Positions 43,717 through 51,675 of a stretch of DNA of 51,675 nt are shown here, piece by piece. Position numbers and translations under genes: made by a program. The notes below the pieces were generated by a model, which did not search any database, had not been told where the DNA came from, and saw nothing but the letters and a program-made list of their open reading frames with translations. The stretch comes from a virus, in IMG/VR virus record IMGVR_UViG_3300025010_000081, positions 1-51,675 of that record. One strand, 5' to 3'. Numbering within the stretch: position 1 is the stretch's first letter; each line of letters begins with the position of its first letter.

Positions 43717-43839
43717 ACCGTCGAAATCTCCAGAGTACCCATCTAGTAGAGATGGACTAACGCTGAGTGTTAAGTCGTCGATATTTTTCTTAATATTTCG
43801 TATTCTTAATATCCGTATAGAGTAGTTGGATAGCGTAGG
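43717..43839 (-). CDS. RNA polymerase beta' N-terminal half, exon 2
   Basis: The 41-codon exon begins PTLSNYSIRI, matching the bacterial RpoC segment (N-R-A-P-T-L-H-R-L-G-I), and ends LSVSPSLLDGYSGDFDG, the first four residues of the catalytic DFDGD. The three Asp residues of this motif chelate the catalytic Mg2+. The exon lies between two introns and is too short for a gene finder, which is why the catalytic motif would appear to be missing. Exons 1 and 3 join in frame. Confidence 0.88.
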
Positions 43840-44244
43840 CAGTATCTTCACATAGGTCGCTAATCTATGCAGTTCTCATAGCCTAATAGACTAATGAACT
43901 TCTCTAGGTTTTCCCTAGAAGTCGAGACTATATCATTATCCATAAGACATAGTAAGTGTCTTTTAGGATTCTGCTGTTTCCATTTAAGGGATTCTCACCC
44001 ACCTGCTTAGGCCGTACTCCTAATGTCCATCTCAGGACTACTCACTATATACTTATATAGCTTTCGGATAGTCGTATTACTGATTTAATATAACTATCCC
44101 TTAGGCTTACTATCACCATAGGACATCCTCTAACTTATTTCTACTTTCGTTCCTATATTAATATAGGCATAGAGGCTCTTAGTGAGTTCCAGCAATTAAG
44201 CAGATTATTCAACTAAGAATTTCTTCTTAGAGGGCCCCATACTA
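43840..44244 (-). mobile_element. Group I intron A, 405 nt, without gene
   Basis: The intron begins with TAGTATGGGGCC after exon end CGGCCT. Exon GGCCU pairs with GGGCC inside the intron, ending in a U-G pair, as in P1. After core segments shared with intron B it ends ...GATACTG before CCTACG. The first bases of exon 2 can also pair with the start of the intron (P10, 4 of 5 positions). It has no open reading frame, in contrast to intron B. Confidence 0.85.
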
Positions 44245-45450
44245 AGGCCGTCCTACGAGAAGGTATACTCCATCTTTACTTCTATCGCAGATAGATTGTG
44301 CAAGAGAATGTAATCTTGGATTATACGTTCTTAATCCATGATTAATGATCATATATGCTTCATTCTCTGTGATATCATCTAAAATTCTTAATAGGTATAT
44401 CAATTCTAATTCTAAAAATGTAATCGCTGTAATATATGGAACATCAATTTCATCTGGCTTTAAATCTTTTCCGTTTACAATTACACTTCTGGAACCGTAA
44501 TCAATTCTTATTCCTCCCATATTTGCTCTAAATAATCCATCTTTTCCAGAATAGCTATCTATGATAATATCATACAATTCATTAAATTCTGTTTGTATTT
44601 CATACAATACAGGTAATATAGTAAACATATTACCAACTTCGGTATTTATTAAGTTATACTGATTCATTATCGTATCATATATCTTATTTGCTTGAAATAA
44701 TCGTATTTTTTCATTACTTTCTATTCTTGGTCTTATTATCGCACTATAGACTGGTATATGATGCGTGAATATTGAATCTTTATATTCTATCAATAGTTTA
44801 TAGTGGTTAGAATACTTAGAATTTTTAGTCACATAGAATTTTAAGATTTCATCTATATTCTGATATAGGGCCATCATTCCTATTCCGGCATATGGTTTAT
44901 CCGGATTTATATCCTTTTGAACTATCCCATCGACATTCATTTTTGCAGAAGTTAAATGTAATATACTATATAATTCTTCTTTACCAATAAGAGATTCCAA
45001 ATGAGTATACATAGCTGGATTAATTACAACATATTCATTCAATGGTATCCAACCCATAATTGATAAATCGGCATCAGCAAAACTAACTTTAGTATTACAG
45101 TTTGGACATAATTCATCTAGGTAAATAGCCCCTGTTAATTTTCCACAATAGCATCTATATGAATCTTTCGTCCCAGCCTGATCATCAAATTGGCTAAATC
45201 CAAACTTTGGAGAAAATATACCATCTTCAGTTTTATTTCCATTCTTATCTACACTTATATGATTTGTAATTAAAAAGTCTTTACCTTTCTTTAATCTAGA
45301 ATCTGATATCTTATCTAGATTAGCTTTAACTAATTTTTCTTTTTTAATTACACTATCATACTTATCAAAATATCTCGTTATTTTTGGAAGCTTAAACTGT
45401 TTAGTATCTCCAAAATCTATAACATCACCATTCGACATAGTTTCTATCAA
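44245..45450 (-). CDS. RNA polymerase beta' N-terminal half, exon 1
   Basis: The product has TEDGIFSPKFGF followed by a zinc-binding stretch YRCYCGKLTGAIYLDELCPNC (C-x-C, C-x-x-C) and MGWIPL, matching the RpoC N-terminus, then GGIRIDYGSRSVIVNG, the active-site DYSGRSVIVVG equivalent, and ends CDRSKDGVYLLVGRP. Spliced to exons 2 and 3 it gives ~502 residues. The start is uncertain: TTG 45450 has AAAGGGTGG at best spacing, while ATG 45438 and GTG 45462 are alternatives. Beta' is split into N- and C-terminal genes as in phiKZ-type phages. Confidence 0.92.
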
Positions 45451-45467
45451 TAAAAACACCACCCTTT

Positions 45468-46013
45468 TTAATGTATTAGTAAACTATCGAAATTGTAATA
45501 TATAACATAGTAAAATCGTTTAAGTGTGTATCTTTTATACTTTCTAAATAATGATGAACTATGTCCATCTCGTGGATATGAGTACACTCGTCCAGTTGTA
45601 TCACATTTTTGTATTACTTCAGTATATAGATTTTTTAAAAATGAATCCACTATATTATGAATATCATCTATTCCATTACTGAATAATATAGCTACTGCAT
45701 CATCATATAACCTATTTTGTTTAATTATAGTCAATTTATCGGATAGTGTGTGTAAGAATATAACAATAGCTTCTGCAAATAATATATATACTTCTTTTTT
45801 AAGTATATATTTTTCTATAATATTAAAATTTGTCTTGATATAGTAATCAATCTTATCAATATCCACAGTGCAACTTTTCATTCTTACTATATTATAATTG
45901 ATAAAGTTAACCCTAAACATAGTATCTCGTTGAAGTGAATCGATATTGATACTAAAATTTGATAAATTTAAAGAATTATAGTGTTCAAATACCTTTCTAA
46001 TAATTTCCTTCAT
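45468..46013 (-). CDS. Hypothetical protein, 181 aa, RNA polymerase operon
   Basis: GTGAGG precedes the ATG. It is basic, helical in its middle part, and ends with a Tyr-rich C-terminus (YVIYYNFDSLLIH). No family is recognised. It lies five bases upstream of RNA polymerase exon 1, with an AT-rich promoter motif 32 bases upstream of its own start. Co-transcription with beta' suggests a partner for the polymerase, but no motif supports this. Confidence 0.7.
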   Translation of the reverse strand: MKEIIRKVFEHYNSLNLSNFSINIDSLQRDTMFRVNFINYNIVRMKSCTVDIDKIDYYIKTNFNIIEKYILKKEVYILFAEAIVIFLHTLSDKLTIIKQNRLYDDAVAILFSNGIDDIHNIVDSFLKNLYTEVIQKCDTTGRVYSYPRDGHSSSLFRKYKRYTLKRFYYVIYYNFDSLLIH

Positions 46014-46044
46014 TAGTGTAATAACCTCACTTTCTGTTGATCTA

Positions 46045-46064
46045 CATATATAATATATAATTAG
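46045..46064 (-). promoter_or_regulatory. AT-rich putative promoter motif (minus strand)
   Basis: On the minus strand CTAATTATATATTATATATG lies 32 bases before the 181-aa gene and so drives the beta' N-terminal gene. Confidence 0.5.
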
Positions 46065-46080
46065 TTTATGAATATGTAAA

Positions 46081-46107
46081 AAAAGATAGCTTAGATGCTA
46101 TCTTTTT
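46081..46107 (-). terminator. Terminator after the pentapeptide gene
   Basis: The stem AAAAGATAGC with its complement and a TTAGAT loop has a run of T on the minus strand. Confidence 0.8.
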
Positions 46108-46113
46108 TTATAC

Positions 46114-46962
46114 TTAAATAAGACTTCTAATATACTGGATCATTCCGATATACTCTTTAAGAGCTTGTTTATTATTTGCATGTGTTTTAGTAATAGCCTG
46201 TTCGAAATCGTCCAAACTTCCCTTGAAACACCCACACCATATATGATCATTATTGAAACAATAGACAGATGTTCCTTTTCGGCTACCAATGAGGGAGATA
46301 CTGATATATCTTTTATCTGAAATTACATCATTTAAGTTTACACCACTTAGATCTACGCCAATTAGATCAACATTGCTCAGATCTGTCCCAATCAAATTTG
46401 AACCACTTAAGTTTACTCTAATCAAAGTTGCACCACCTAGATCTGCCCAGCTTAAATTTGATCCACCTAAGTTTGCAACACTTAGGTTTGCCCCATGTAG
46501 ACTTGCTTTATGCAAATTCGAATTACTTAAGTCTGCCCAGAATAAGTCGGCCTCACTTAGATTTGCAGCATCCAAATTTGCCCCACTCAGGTTTGCCCCA
46601 TTTAGGTTTACTTTATGCAAGTTTGCCCCACTCAGGTTTGCCCTATTCAGATTTACTTTATGCAGATTTGCCTCACTCAGGTTGGCCCCGCTTAGATTGG
46701 CCCTGCCTATATCGGCCCCATTCAGATTTGCTTTATGCAGATTTGCCCCACTTAGGTCTACTTCAGTCAAATCTGATTCACTTAAATTAACCCAACGTAA
46801 ATCTGCCATTCGTAAGTCGGCTTTTTTCAGGTCAGCTTTACGTAGGTTTGCCCCACATAAATCCATCTTGCGCAAGTCAGCCCGAATGCCGATTCGATTA
46901 TCGCTTAACCATCTATTATGATTTTCCAAAATTGTGTTTAGATCGCCAATAGTTATTAACAT
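46114..46962 (-). CDS. Pentapeptide-repeat protein, 282 aa
   Basis: The ATG at 46960-46962 has GGAGAG upstream and lies 29 bases from an AT-rich promoter motif. The alternative upstream ATG at 47019 is rejected because it overlaps that motif. Residues ~25-210 are about 35 A(D/N)LxX pentapeptides, forming a right-handed square beta-helix. The last ~70 residues (RKGTSVYCFNNDHIWCGCFKGSL) are a distinct tail seen in phage pentapeptide proteins. Some such proteins mimic DNA and inhibit gyrase. Confidence 0.85.
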   Translation of the reverse strand: MLITIGDLNTILENHNRWLSDNRIGIRADLRKMDLCGANLRKADLKKADLRMADLRWVNLSESDLTEVDLSGANLHKANLNGADIGRANLSGANLSEANLHKVNLNRANLSGANLHKVNLNGANLSGANLDAANLSEADLFWADLSNSNLHKASLHGANLSVANLGGSNLSWADLGGATLIRVNLSGSNLIGTDLSNVDLIGVDLSGVNLNDVISDKRYISISLIGSRKGTSVYCFNNDHIWCGCFKGSLDDFEQAITKTHANNKQALKEYIGMIQYIRSLI

Positions 46963-46990
46963 TTCAAACACTCTCCTTATATATAATCTA

Positions 46991-47012
46991 GATATATAAT
47001 ATATAATTAAAA
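46991..47012 (-). promoter_or_regulatory. AT-rich putative promoter motif (minus strand)
   Basis: On the minus strand TTAATTATATATTATATATC lies 29 bases before the pentapeptide start codon. Confidence 0.5.
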
Positions 47013-47037
47013 TTCTCACCTATATCGAATAATAATA

Positions 47038-47067
47038 AAAGAAGATAGTTTAATTACTATCTTCTTT
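47038..47067 (-). terminator. Terminator after the RNA polymerase beta' C-terminal gene
   Basis: A 12-bp stem (AAAGAAGATAGT with its complement) lies directly downstream of the beta' C-terminal gene on the minus strand. Confidence 0.8.
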
Positions 47068-47072
47068 TATTA

Positions 47073-48269
47073 TTATTTAAATAAGTCATCTAATGTGATT
47101 TTATAAAGATGGACTGTCTTTTCATGGAATGATTTTAAACTCTTAGTTTTGAGCGTTTCACTTATCCTGGTGGTTGCTAATCCTATAGTAGTCATTCCTA
47201 ATGTATATGGATGAGTTCCAACGCATTTACTACAGATATTAGGAACTTCCCATTTGCAATACATAGGCGACCTAAATTTTATCTTCTTCCACACATATTG
47301 ATCAAAATTATCTGGAGTTAATAGTTTAAGTTTTGTACCTTCAACCATATACAAATATAATAATTCATTTTTAAAATATGGATCGACTAATATTTCTAGA
47401 TAATCAGTCGTTTTACAATCAGAGCCTTCCTCAGCTATCGAAACATCCTGCAATGTTGCTATAATCTTTTTACTTTCATATCCACCAACAGCAACACCCT
47501 TTGCCCGACTATATATTCCAGAGGTTGCACTATTTGCAAATAACGAATATTCTTCCTTAGATATTCCAGTATCGTAATTTGATTTTGCTATCTCCCATTT
47601 ACCAGTTCCAGTATTTAATATCGGACCTTTCATTAATACCATTGTTTTATAGTGATTTTCAAAATCTAGTTTAGAGCCAGATGCAAAATTATCATTTTCT
47701 GGCAATTTTGACATATAATCCTTTGATAAATTTATTAATTCTTTTTCAACCTTAGATGCTATTATGACATCACCAGCTTTAAATTCTTTATCATATTTAT
47801 CAAATAATTCTTCTCGACGTTTTTGTATATCTGGAGGTAATGAAAACATCTTACTAGAAAATGACACATTTATTAGTTCTGATATATCAGATCCACCTAA
47901 CCATTCAAAAATATCGATTAATTCAAAAAATTGTTCAGATATAATCTTATTGGCATAGAATGCTTGTGATATTAATTCATAGATTTTTTTCATAATTTTA
48001 TTAGTAACTGGTATATTAACATAACCAACAATATCCGATAGATATTTATCAGTTACCAATCTATTGAATAGATATAATGCAATAGTAGTTACTCCAGCTA
48101 TATTATTACTACAAGTATTTTCTGGGATATGAAAATAATCAGTTACTTTAAATCTAGATATAGGATGTTTAATAGTTCGTCCAAAATACGATTTAAATAG
48201 GGTATTTGTAATATCTGTATGGCGTATTTTTAATACTTCATCTATTTCAGCATTAGTCAATAGTCTCAT
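47073..48269 (-). CDS. RNA polymerase beta' C-terminal half, 398 aa
   Basis: The product contains GISKEEYSLFANSATSGIYS and GGYESKKIIATLQDVSIAEEG, matching the RpoC trigger-loop region (F-I-S-T-H-G-A-R, then G-Y-L-T-R-R-L-V-D-V-A-Q-D), then CKWEVPNICSKCVGTHP, matching the second zinc-binding site, and GLATTRISETLKTKSLKSFH, the counterpart of the IGEPGTQLTMRTFH region. It is a complete C-terminal half. AAAAAAGGAGAC precedes ATG. It lies in a unit with two virion-type genes and is separated from the N-terminal half by three features on the same strand. Confidence 0.9.
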   Translation of the reverse strand: MRLLTNAEIDEVLKIRHTDITNTLFKSYFGRTIKHPISRFKVTDYFHIPENTCSNNIAGVTTIALYLFNRLVTDKYLSDIVGYVNIPVTNKIMKKIYELISQAFYANKIISEQFFELIDIFEWLGGSDISELINVSFSSKMFSLPPDIQKRREELFDKYDKEFKAGDVIIASKVEKELINLSKDYMSKLPENDNFASGSKLDFENHYKTMVLMKGPILNTGTGKWEIAKSNYDTGISKEEYSLFANSATSGIYSRAKGVAVGGYESKKIIATLQDVSIAEEGSDCKTTDYLEILVDPYFKNELLYLYMVEGTKLKLLTPDNFDQYVWKKIKFRSPMYCKWEVPNICSKCVGTHPYTLGMTTIGLATTRISETLKTKSLKSFHEKTVHLYKITLDDLFK

Positions 48270-48317
48270 ATCCTCAAGTCTCCTTTTTTAGCGATCATAT
48301 TTCATAACTTTTATACA

Positions 48318-49133
48318 TTAAATGCTATATAATTTGTAGATAAAACGAAAATAATTTTCGCTATTAGATAGGTATAAGTCTCTTAAATTTATTTTAGTTG
48401 TTACTCTAACTCCGGCATAGTCAGTACCATCTAAGAATCCTGTAACTAGACCAATAGAATTAAATCTGCAATTATCGATATTTCCGTATACATTTATAAA
48501 ATATTCTCTTAAATCAGCAGTCGAAATTGTAAATACCATTTCTCCAAATACTAATAGCCCAAGATTTGTATCAGTCTCATTAATATTTGGAGGTATCTCA
48601 GTTCCATCTGTAAATAGATGGCGTATTACGATATCTGTATCAAATTTTTTAGCATAATAATAATAATTGGAACCGACAGTCTTCTTTAGAGCATATTTTG
48701 CTTGATCTGATGCAGATAAGTCAGCAGTAATTGGAACAACTCGTAATGGAACAATAGTATCTACAGATTTATCTTTAAACTTAACAGCTTTAATCAGATT
48801 GGCAGAATCACTTCCACCAATTCCGACAACAAACCCAAATGTTAATTCATTTTTAAGATTTTCTTGTGTAATAGCAATATCTGCTTTAATTCCAAGATCG
48901 GTAGATAGTGTTGTCATTGCAAAGGTCGATCTCTTTTTAAAAAACTGCTCTAATACATAAGTTGCTCCTGGTAATATAACATCATTAAATGTAAATAGTT
49001 TACTACCAGTTAATCCATTATATACTTCAACAACGCCTATGAGCTTAGATTCGTGTTTTCCTCTTGAGGATTCTAGCTTTCCATTTATGAAAAGTTCCTC
49101 TGATAATCCTAATTTTTCTATAATCTCGCCCAT
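48318..49133 (-). CDS. Virion-type protein, 271 aa
   Basis: AAAAGGGG precedes the start. The product is beta-rich, with a leading segment containing VVEVYNGLTGSKLFTFND and a long middle domain. No family is recognised. It lies between the 746-aa virion-type gene and beta' C-terminus on the minus strand with short gaps, so it is likely expressed late with them. Virion structure is inferred from size and neighbours only. Confidence 0.7.
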   Translation of the reverse strand: MGEIIEKLGLSEELFINGKLESSRGKHESKLIGVVEVYNGLTGSKLFTFNDVILPGATYVLEQFFKKRSTFAMTTLSTDLGIKADIAITQENLKNELTFGFVVGIGGSDSANLIKAVKFKDKSVDTIVPLRVVPITADLSASDQAKYALKKTVGSNYYYYAKKFDTDIVIRHLFTDGTEIPPNINETDTNLGLLVFGEMVFTISTADLREYFINVYGNIDNCRFNSIGLVTGFLDGTDYAGVRVTTKINLRDLYLSNSENYFRFIYKLYSI

Positions 49134-49159
49134 ATTAACAATCCCCTTTTCATATTATT

Positions 49160-51397
49160 CTATAAATACTCTAATGAGTCTATAATTTCCAATTTATCGT
49201 TGATTAAAAACCGCTCTTCAGAAGTTAAAGTTGTACTAACCTGCAATGTGTCTGTCAGTGTTATATTATTATGCGAGAATACATTACCTTCAGTATAGTT
49301 TTTATCTATTATTTTAATATTATTTAGATAGCTATCAATATTATATGTAGTGGTCATTGAGAATATATTAATAGTAAATGCTTTAAATACTGATAGTATT
49401 TTCAATATATATTTCATAAATACATCACTTCCAGATGATGATGATATATTTAAAAATAAATATTGAAATCTGTCAGTTTGAATGTAATCTTCCAATGCTG
49501 TTAATATTTTTAATACCGCAGAATCGATATCGGAGATAGCTATTGTCTCAATATAATTAGCTATTAATATATTTTCATCATATAAATAATCTATATATGT
49601 CGTTGCAATCGAACCATCTGATTTTTTATAAACATTAGAAGATAGTTTTGATTGCATTGTATATTCTAATAAATTTCGTATTGCTAGATATTCCTTATAA
49701 TTGCGAGTAGATGTTTTTACTTTAACCAATAGATCATATATCTCTTTATTTCTAAAATATAGATCTACTAGATCCGATGTCTTAGTATACTCACTAGTAG
49801 GCAACAATGGAGCATAGTTTGAAGATGATGTATACCCATATTTTTTCATTATATTATTTATTTCGGTTAAACTTCTATCAAAATTAAATTTATAAATAAC
49901 TGCAATATCTTCAGGATTTGTTATTATATTTCCGGTAAATCCAGATTTTTTACTTAATAATGCTGTTAGCATAGTTATCGAATAAAATAAACTAATTTCT
50001 TGTCCAAATATTGGTTCTATTAATAGCAGTTTTTTAAAGGAATCCTTCAATGCCAAACACATTGAAAAGAAATATGTAACTTCAAATGATAAGTTAGATA
50101 ATGCATATGCAATATCGATATTGATATAATCAGTATTGATATAGTTAAAATTTTCTTTAAGTAGTTTTTGTCTTATGGCCTCGTCAGTCTCATAGCCACC
50201 CCAATATATATCATTATTAGTTATATCTGTATATACTAACTTATTTTCCGGCTTTCGTATTTCGGCATCGATGTTAGTTGACTTAATATCAACTTGTGCA
50301 AATTCGATATCAAACATCTCATTATATTTTGGAGTAACGAGATCTGCTTCATAGCTAAATATATACTTTCCATTAATATCTTTTTTATGTTGCTTTATTA
50401 GTAGGAACTTCTTGACTGAGATATCATCGAATCCAAATATTTTAAATATCTTAAAAAGAACTTCATCAGTTCCTTTAGACACAATCAATGATTCTATATT
50501 ATCCACTATTTTTCTTCTATATGATAATGGTATATCATCAAATATATTAAGATTGTGGGACTGTAATATTTCTTTAACCATTACTTCATTGAAATATTCT
50601 TTCTTATTAAATATATCTAGTGATTCATTAATAGTCATTACAATACTATTAATTAATATAATGAATCCTATATATGCATCAAAATATGTTTGATCTATCG
50701 AAAATCTTTTTTTATAATAGTTATTTAATATATATGCCCTGGATAGTTCATAATTTATATTAAATCGATTTTTAATGAATATATTAGACATTTCTCCAGA
50801 TTGTATAATTTCAAACCTTTTAGCTGTTCTAGCTATAATAAAATTAATTTTATTATCTCCAAGATATCTTAGATATGGACGAGTTGGATATTGCACTATT
50901 AACTTATCTATATATCCTAATGCCGATAATATATCTATCTCACTACTAGACATACTATGAACTGGTAGTGTTGTATTAACGCCAACTATTGTATCTTCAA
51001 TATAAATATTTAAGTAGTCTTCGTTTGCAGGTAATCCATACAGCATTCTATAATAGTTATTAGATTCGATATATTCATCCAATATTTTGGCTCTTTGCAA
51101 TAAAACGACAGCATCTCTCTTATCGCTTGGTATATTCATTTTAAATTGTAATGCTAATGCCACTTCTTCTGTCGTCAATCCAGCGTCAATCAGTACTTGT
51201 TCATCGAATGTTTCATATGTTTCGAATCTGTCTGTTTTAGTATATGCTGATAGATATAAATCATAATTTTTTAAAGTATTCAATGTTTCATATTTAGAAG
51301 CTAGATCCTCCCGTTTTATTATAATACTAGATATAAAAGTTATTAAATCATTAGAAATTCCCATGACATATGCTTGATCGAGTAATAAGTCATCCAT
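49160..51397 (-). CDS. Large virion-type protein, baseplate-like, 745 aa
   Basis: The ATG at 51397 has AAGGTAGGTG at the correct distance; a longer frame starting at 51427 lacks this. The product is mostly helical with charged segments and the string YYRMLYGLPANEDYLNIYI, which is reminiscent of giant phage baseplate or tail structural proteins. It is the first gene of the minus-strand unit that ends with beta' C-terminus, and is preceded by a late-type promoter. No enzyme motif is seen. Confidence 0.75.
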   Translation of the reverse strand: MDDLLLDQAYVMGISNDLITFISSIIIKREDLASKYETLNTLKNYDLYLSAYTKTDRFETYETFDEQVLIDAGLTTEEVALALQFKMNIPSDKRDAVVLLQRAKILDEYIESNNYYRMLYGLPANEDYLNIYIEDTIVGVNTTLPVHSMSSSEIDILSALGYIDKLIVQYPTRPYLRYLGDNKINFIIARTAKRFEIIQSGEMSNIFIKNRFNINYELSRAYILNNYYKKRFSIDQTYFDAYIGFIILINSIVMTINESLDIFNKKEYFNEVMVKEILQSHNLNIFDDIPLSYRRKIVDNIESLIVSKGTDEVLFKIFKIFGFDDISVKKFLLIKQHKKDINGKYIFSYEADLVTPKYNEMFDIEFAQVDIKSTNIDAEIRKPENKLVYTDITNNDIYWGGYETDEAIRQKLLKENFNYINTDYINIDIAYALSNLSFEVTYFFSMCLALKDSFKKLLLIEPIFGQEISLFYSITMLTALLSKKSGFTGNIITNPEDIAVIYKFNFDRSLTEINNIMKKYGYTSSSNYAPLLPTSEYTKTSDLVDLYFRNKEIYDLLVKVKTSTRNYKEYLAIRNLLEYTMQSKLSSNVYKKSDGSIATTYIDYLYDENILIANYIETIAISDIDSAVLKILTALEDYIQTDRFQYLFLNISSSSGSDVFMKYILKILSVFKAFTINIFSMTTTYNIDSYLNNIKIIDKNYTEGNVFSHNNITLTDTLQVSTTLTSEERFLINDKLEIIDSLEYL

Positions 51398-51435
51398 GCT
51401 ATCACCTACCTTATTTATATTAAACAAGTAATAAA

Positions 51436-51454
51436 CTATATTATCTTTTTGTTT
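51436..51454 (-). promoter_or_regulatory. Putative late promoter (minus strand), AACA-N6-TA type
   Basis: On the minus strand AACA, six bases (AAAAGA), TA, then ATATAG lies ~40 bases before the large virion-type gene. Confidence 0.45.
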
Positions 51455-51503
51455 TCCAGATATAAATATAATACATAAACTTTAAAGTAGGAGGCATTGA
51501 AAT

Positions 51504-51675
51504 ATGGATCAATTTGAAACAGTTGGAACTAAAAATCCTAAAATTATAGCAGTAGATAGTGAAGCAGTTTTAAAATACTATTTAACTAGAAAGGATCTAT
51601 CAGATTATGAACTATTTTGTCAATTCATCAATAAAGTTAAATCAACAGTTAGGCATGATTTGAGGTATACTAATT
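51504..51675 (+). CDS. Partial gene at the right edge
   Basis: GTAGGAGGC precedes ATG, and the frame is open to the end of the window (57 residues: MDQFETVGTKNPKI...). The start lies back to back with the minus-strand virion-type unit. The visible part is mixed alpha/beta with no recognised motif. Length and function cannot be judged. Confidence 0.6.
   Translation, partial: MDQFETVGTKNPKIIAVDSEAVLKYYLTRKDLSDYELFCQFINKVKSTVRHDLRYTN

Noticed and set aside
46289-46921. Long plus-strand open frame over the pentapeptide gene
   Set aside because: It is antisense to the regular pentapeptide repeats; the codon periodicity of the true gene keeps the other strand open.
1-51675. tRNA genes
   Set aside because: No cloverleaf with a normal T-loop (GTTCRA-type) was found by eye; a tRNAscan run would be needed to be sure.

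Overview
This window looks like part of a giant (jumbo) tailed bacteriophage genome infecting a low-GC Gram-positive host. The DNA is very AT-rich, Shine-Dalgarno sites are strong (AAGGAGG type), and there are no host housekeeping operons or tRNA genes. Two genes encode halves of a multisubunit RNA polymerase beta' subunit, as in phiKZ/AR9/PBS1-type phages. Six sites fit AACA-N6-TA, the consensus described for AR9 late promoters, and each lies upstream of the first gene of a transcription unit.

Layout. 1-9.8 kb (+): a small virion-type protein, three tandem ~990-residue paralogues each with two Asp-box beta-propellers, and two tiny XkdW/XkdX-like genes. 9.9-13.6 kb (+): a likely lysis/wall cluster with a papain-type protease, an N-acetylmuramoyl-L-alanine amidase, a two-helix membrane protein and a holin-like protein. 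13.6-16.4 kb (-): two small genes and a full-length polyphosphate kinase 1 split into three reading frames by two tandem duplications. 16.5-31.5 kb (+): an adhesin/tail-fibre locus with three Mtd-like N-termini, LamG-like, FnIII-like and discoidin-like modules and a 2036-residue repeat fibre. 31.5-36.8 kb: small genes, a holin-like protein, two tandem paralogues, a structural protein on the minus strand, a TraB/ChaN-like protein, a small ADP-ribosyltransferase-like protein and a DUF6527-like protein. 36.8-41.9 kb (-): accessory genes including zinc ribbons, two CheY-like receivers, a polyglycine protein and a BCS1-like AAA+ ATPase. 42-51.4 kb (-): RNA polymerase beta' halves, a pentapeptide-repeat protein and two large virion-type proteins. 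A partial gene runs off the right edge.

The clearest unusual structure is the beta' N-terminal gene. It is interrupted by two homologous group I introns. The second carries an HNH endonuclease and sits exactly between the fourth and fifth codons of the catalytic DFDGD motif. Removing both introns restores a continuous reading frame with all expected beta' landmarks.

Two promoter classes can be proposed. AACA-N6-TA precedes virion, lysis and some other units. An AT-rich motif (TAATTATATATTATATAT on the minus strand) precedes at least eight minus-strand accessory units, usually 30-60 bases before the start codon. Hairpin-plus-T terminators close many units.

Ten tandem duplications (18-61 bp exact, one of 193 bp with four silent differences) are scattered through the window, and five of them break otherwise well-conserved genes. 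They may be assembly artefacts from strain mixtures, so the affected genes should be read as probably intact. All functional names rest on motif reading without database searches.
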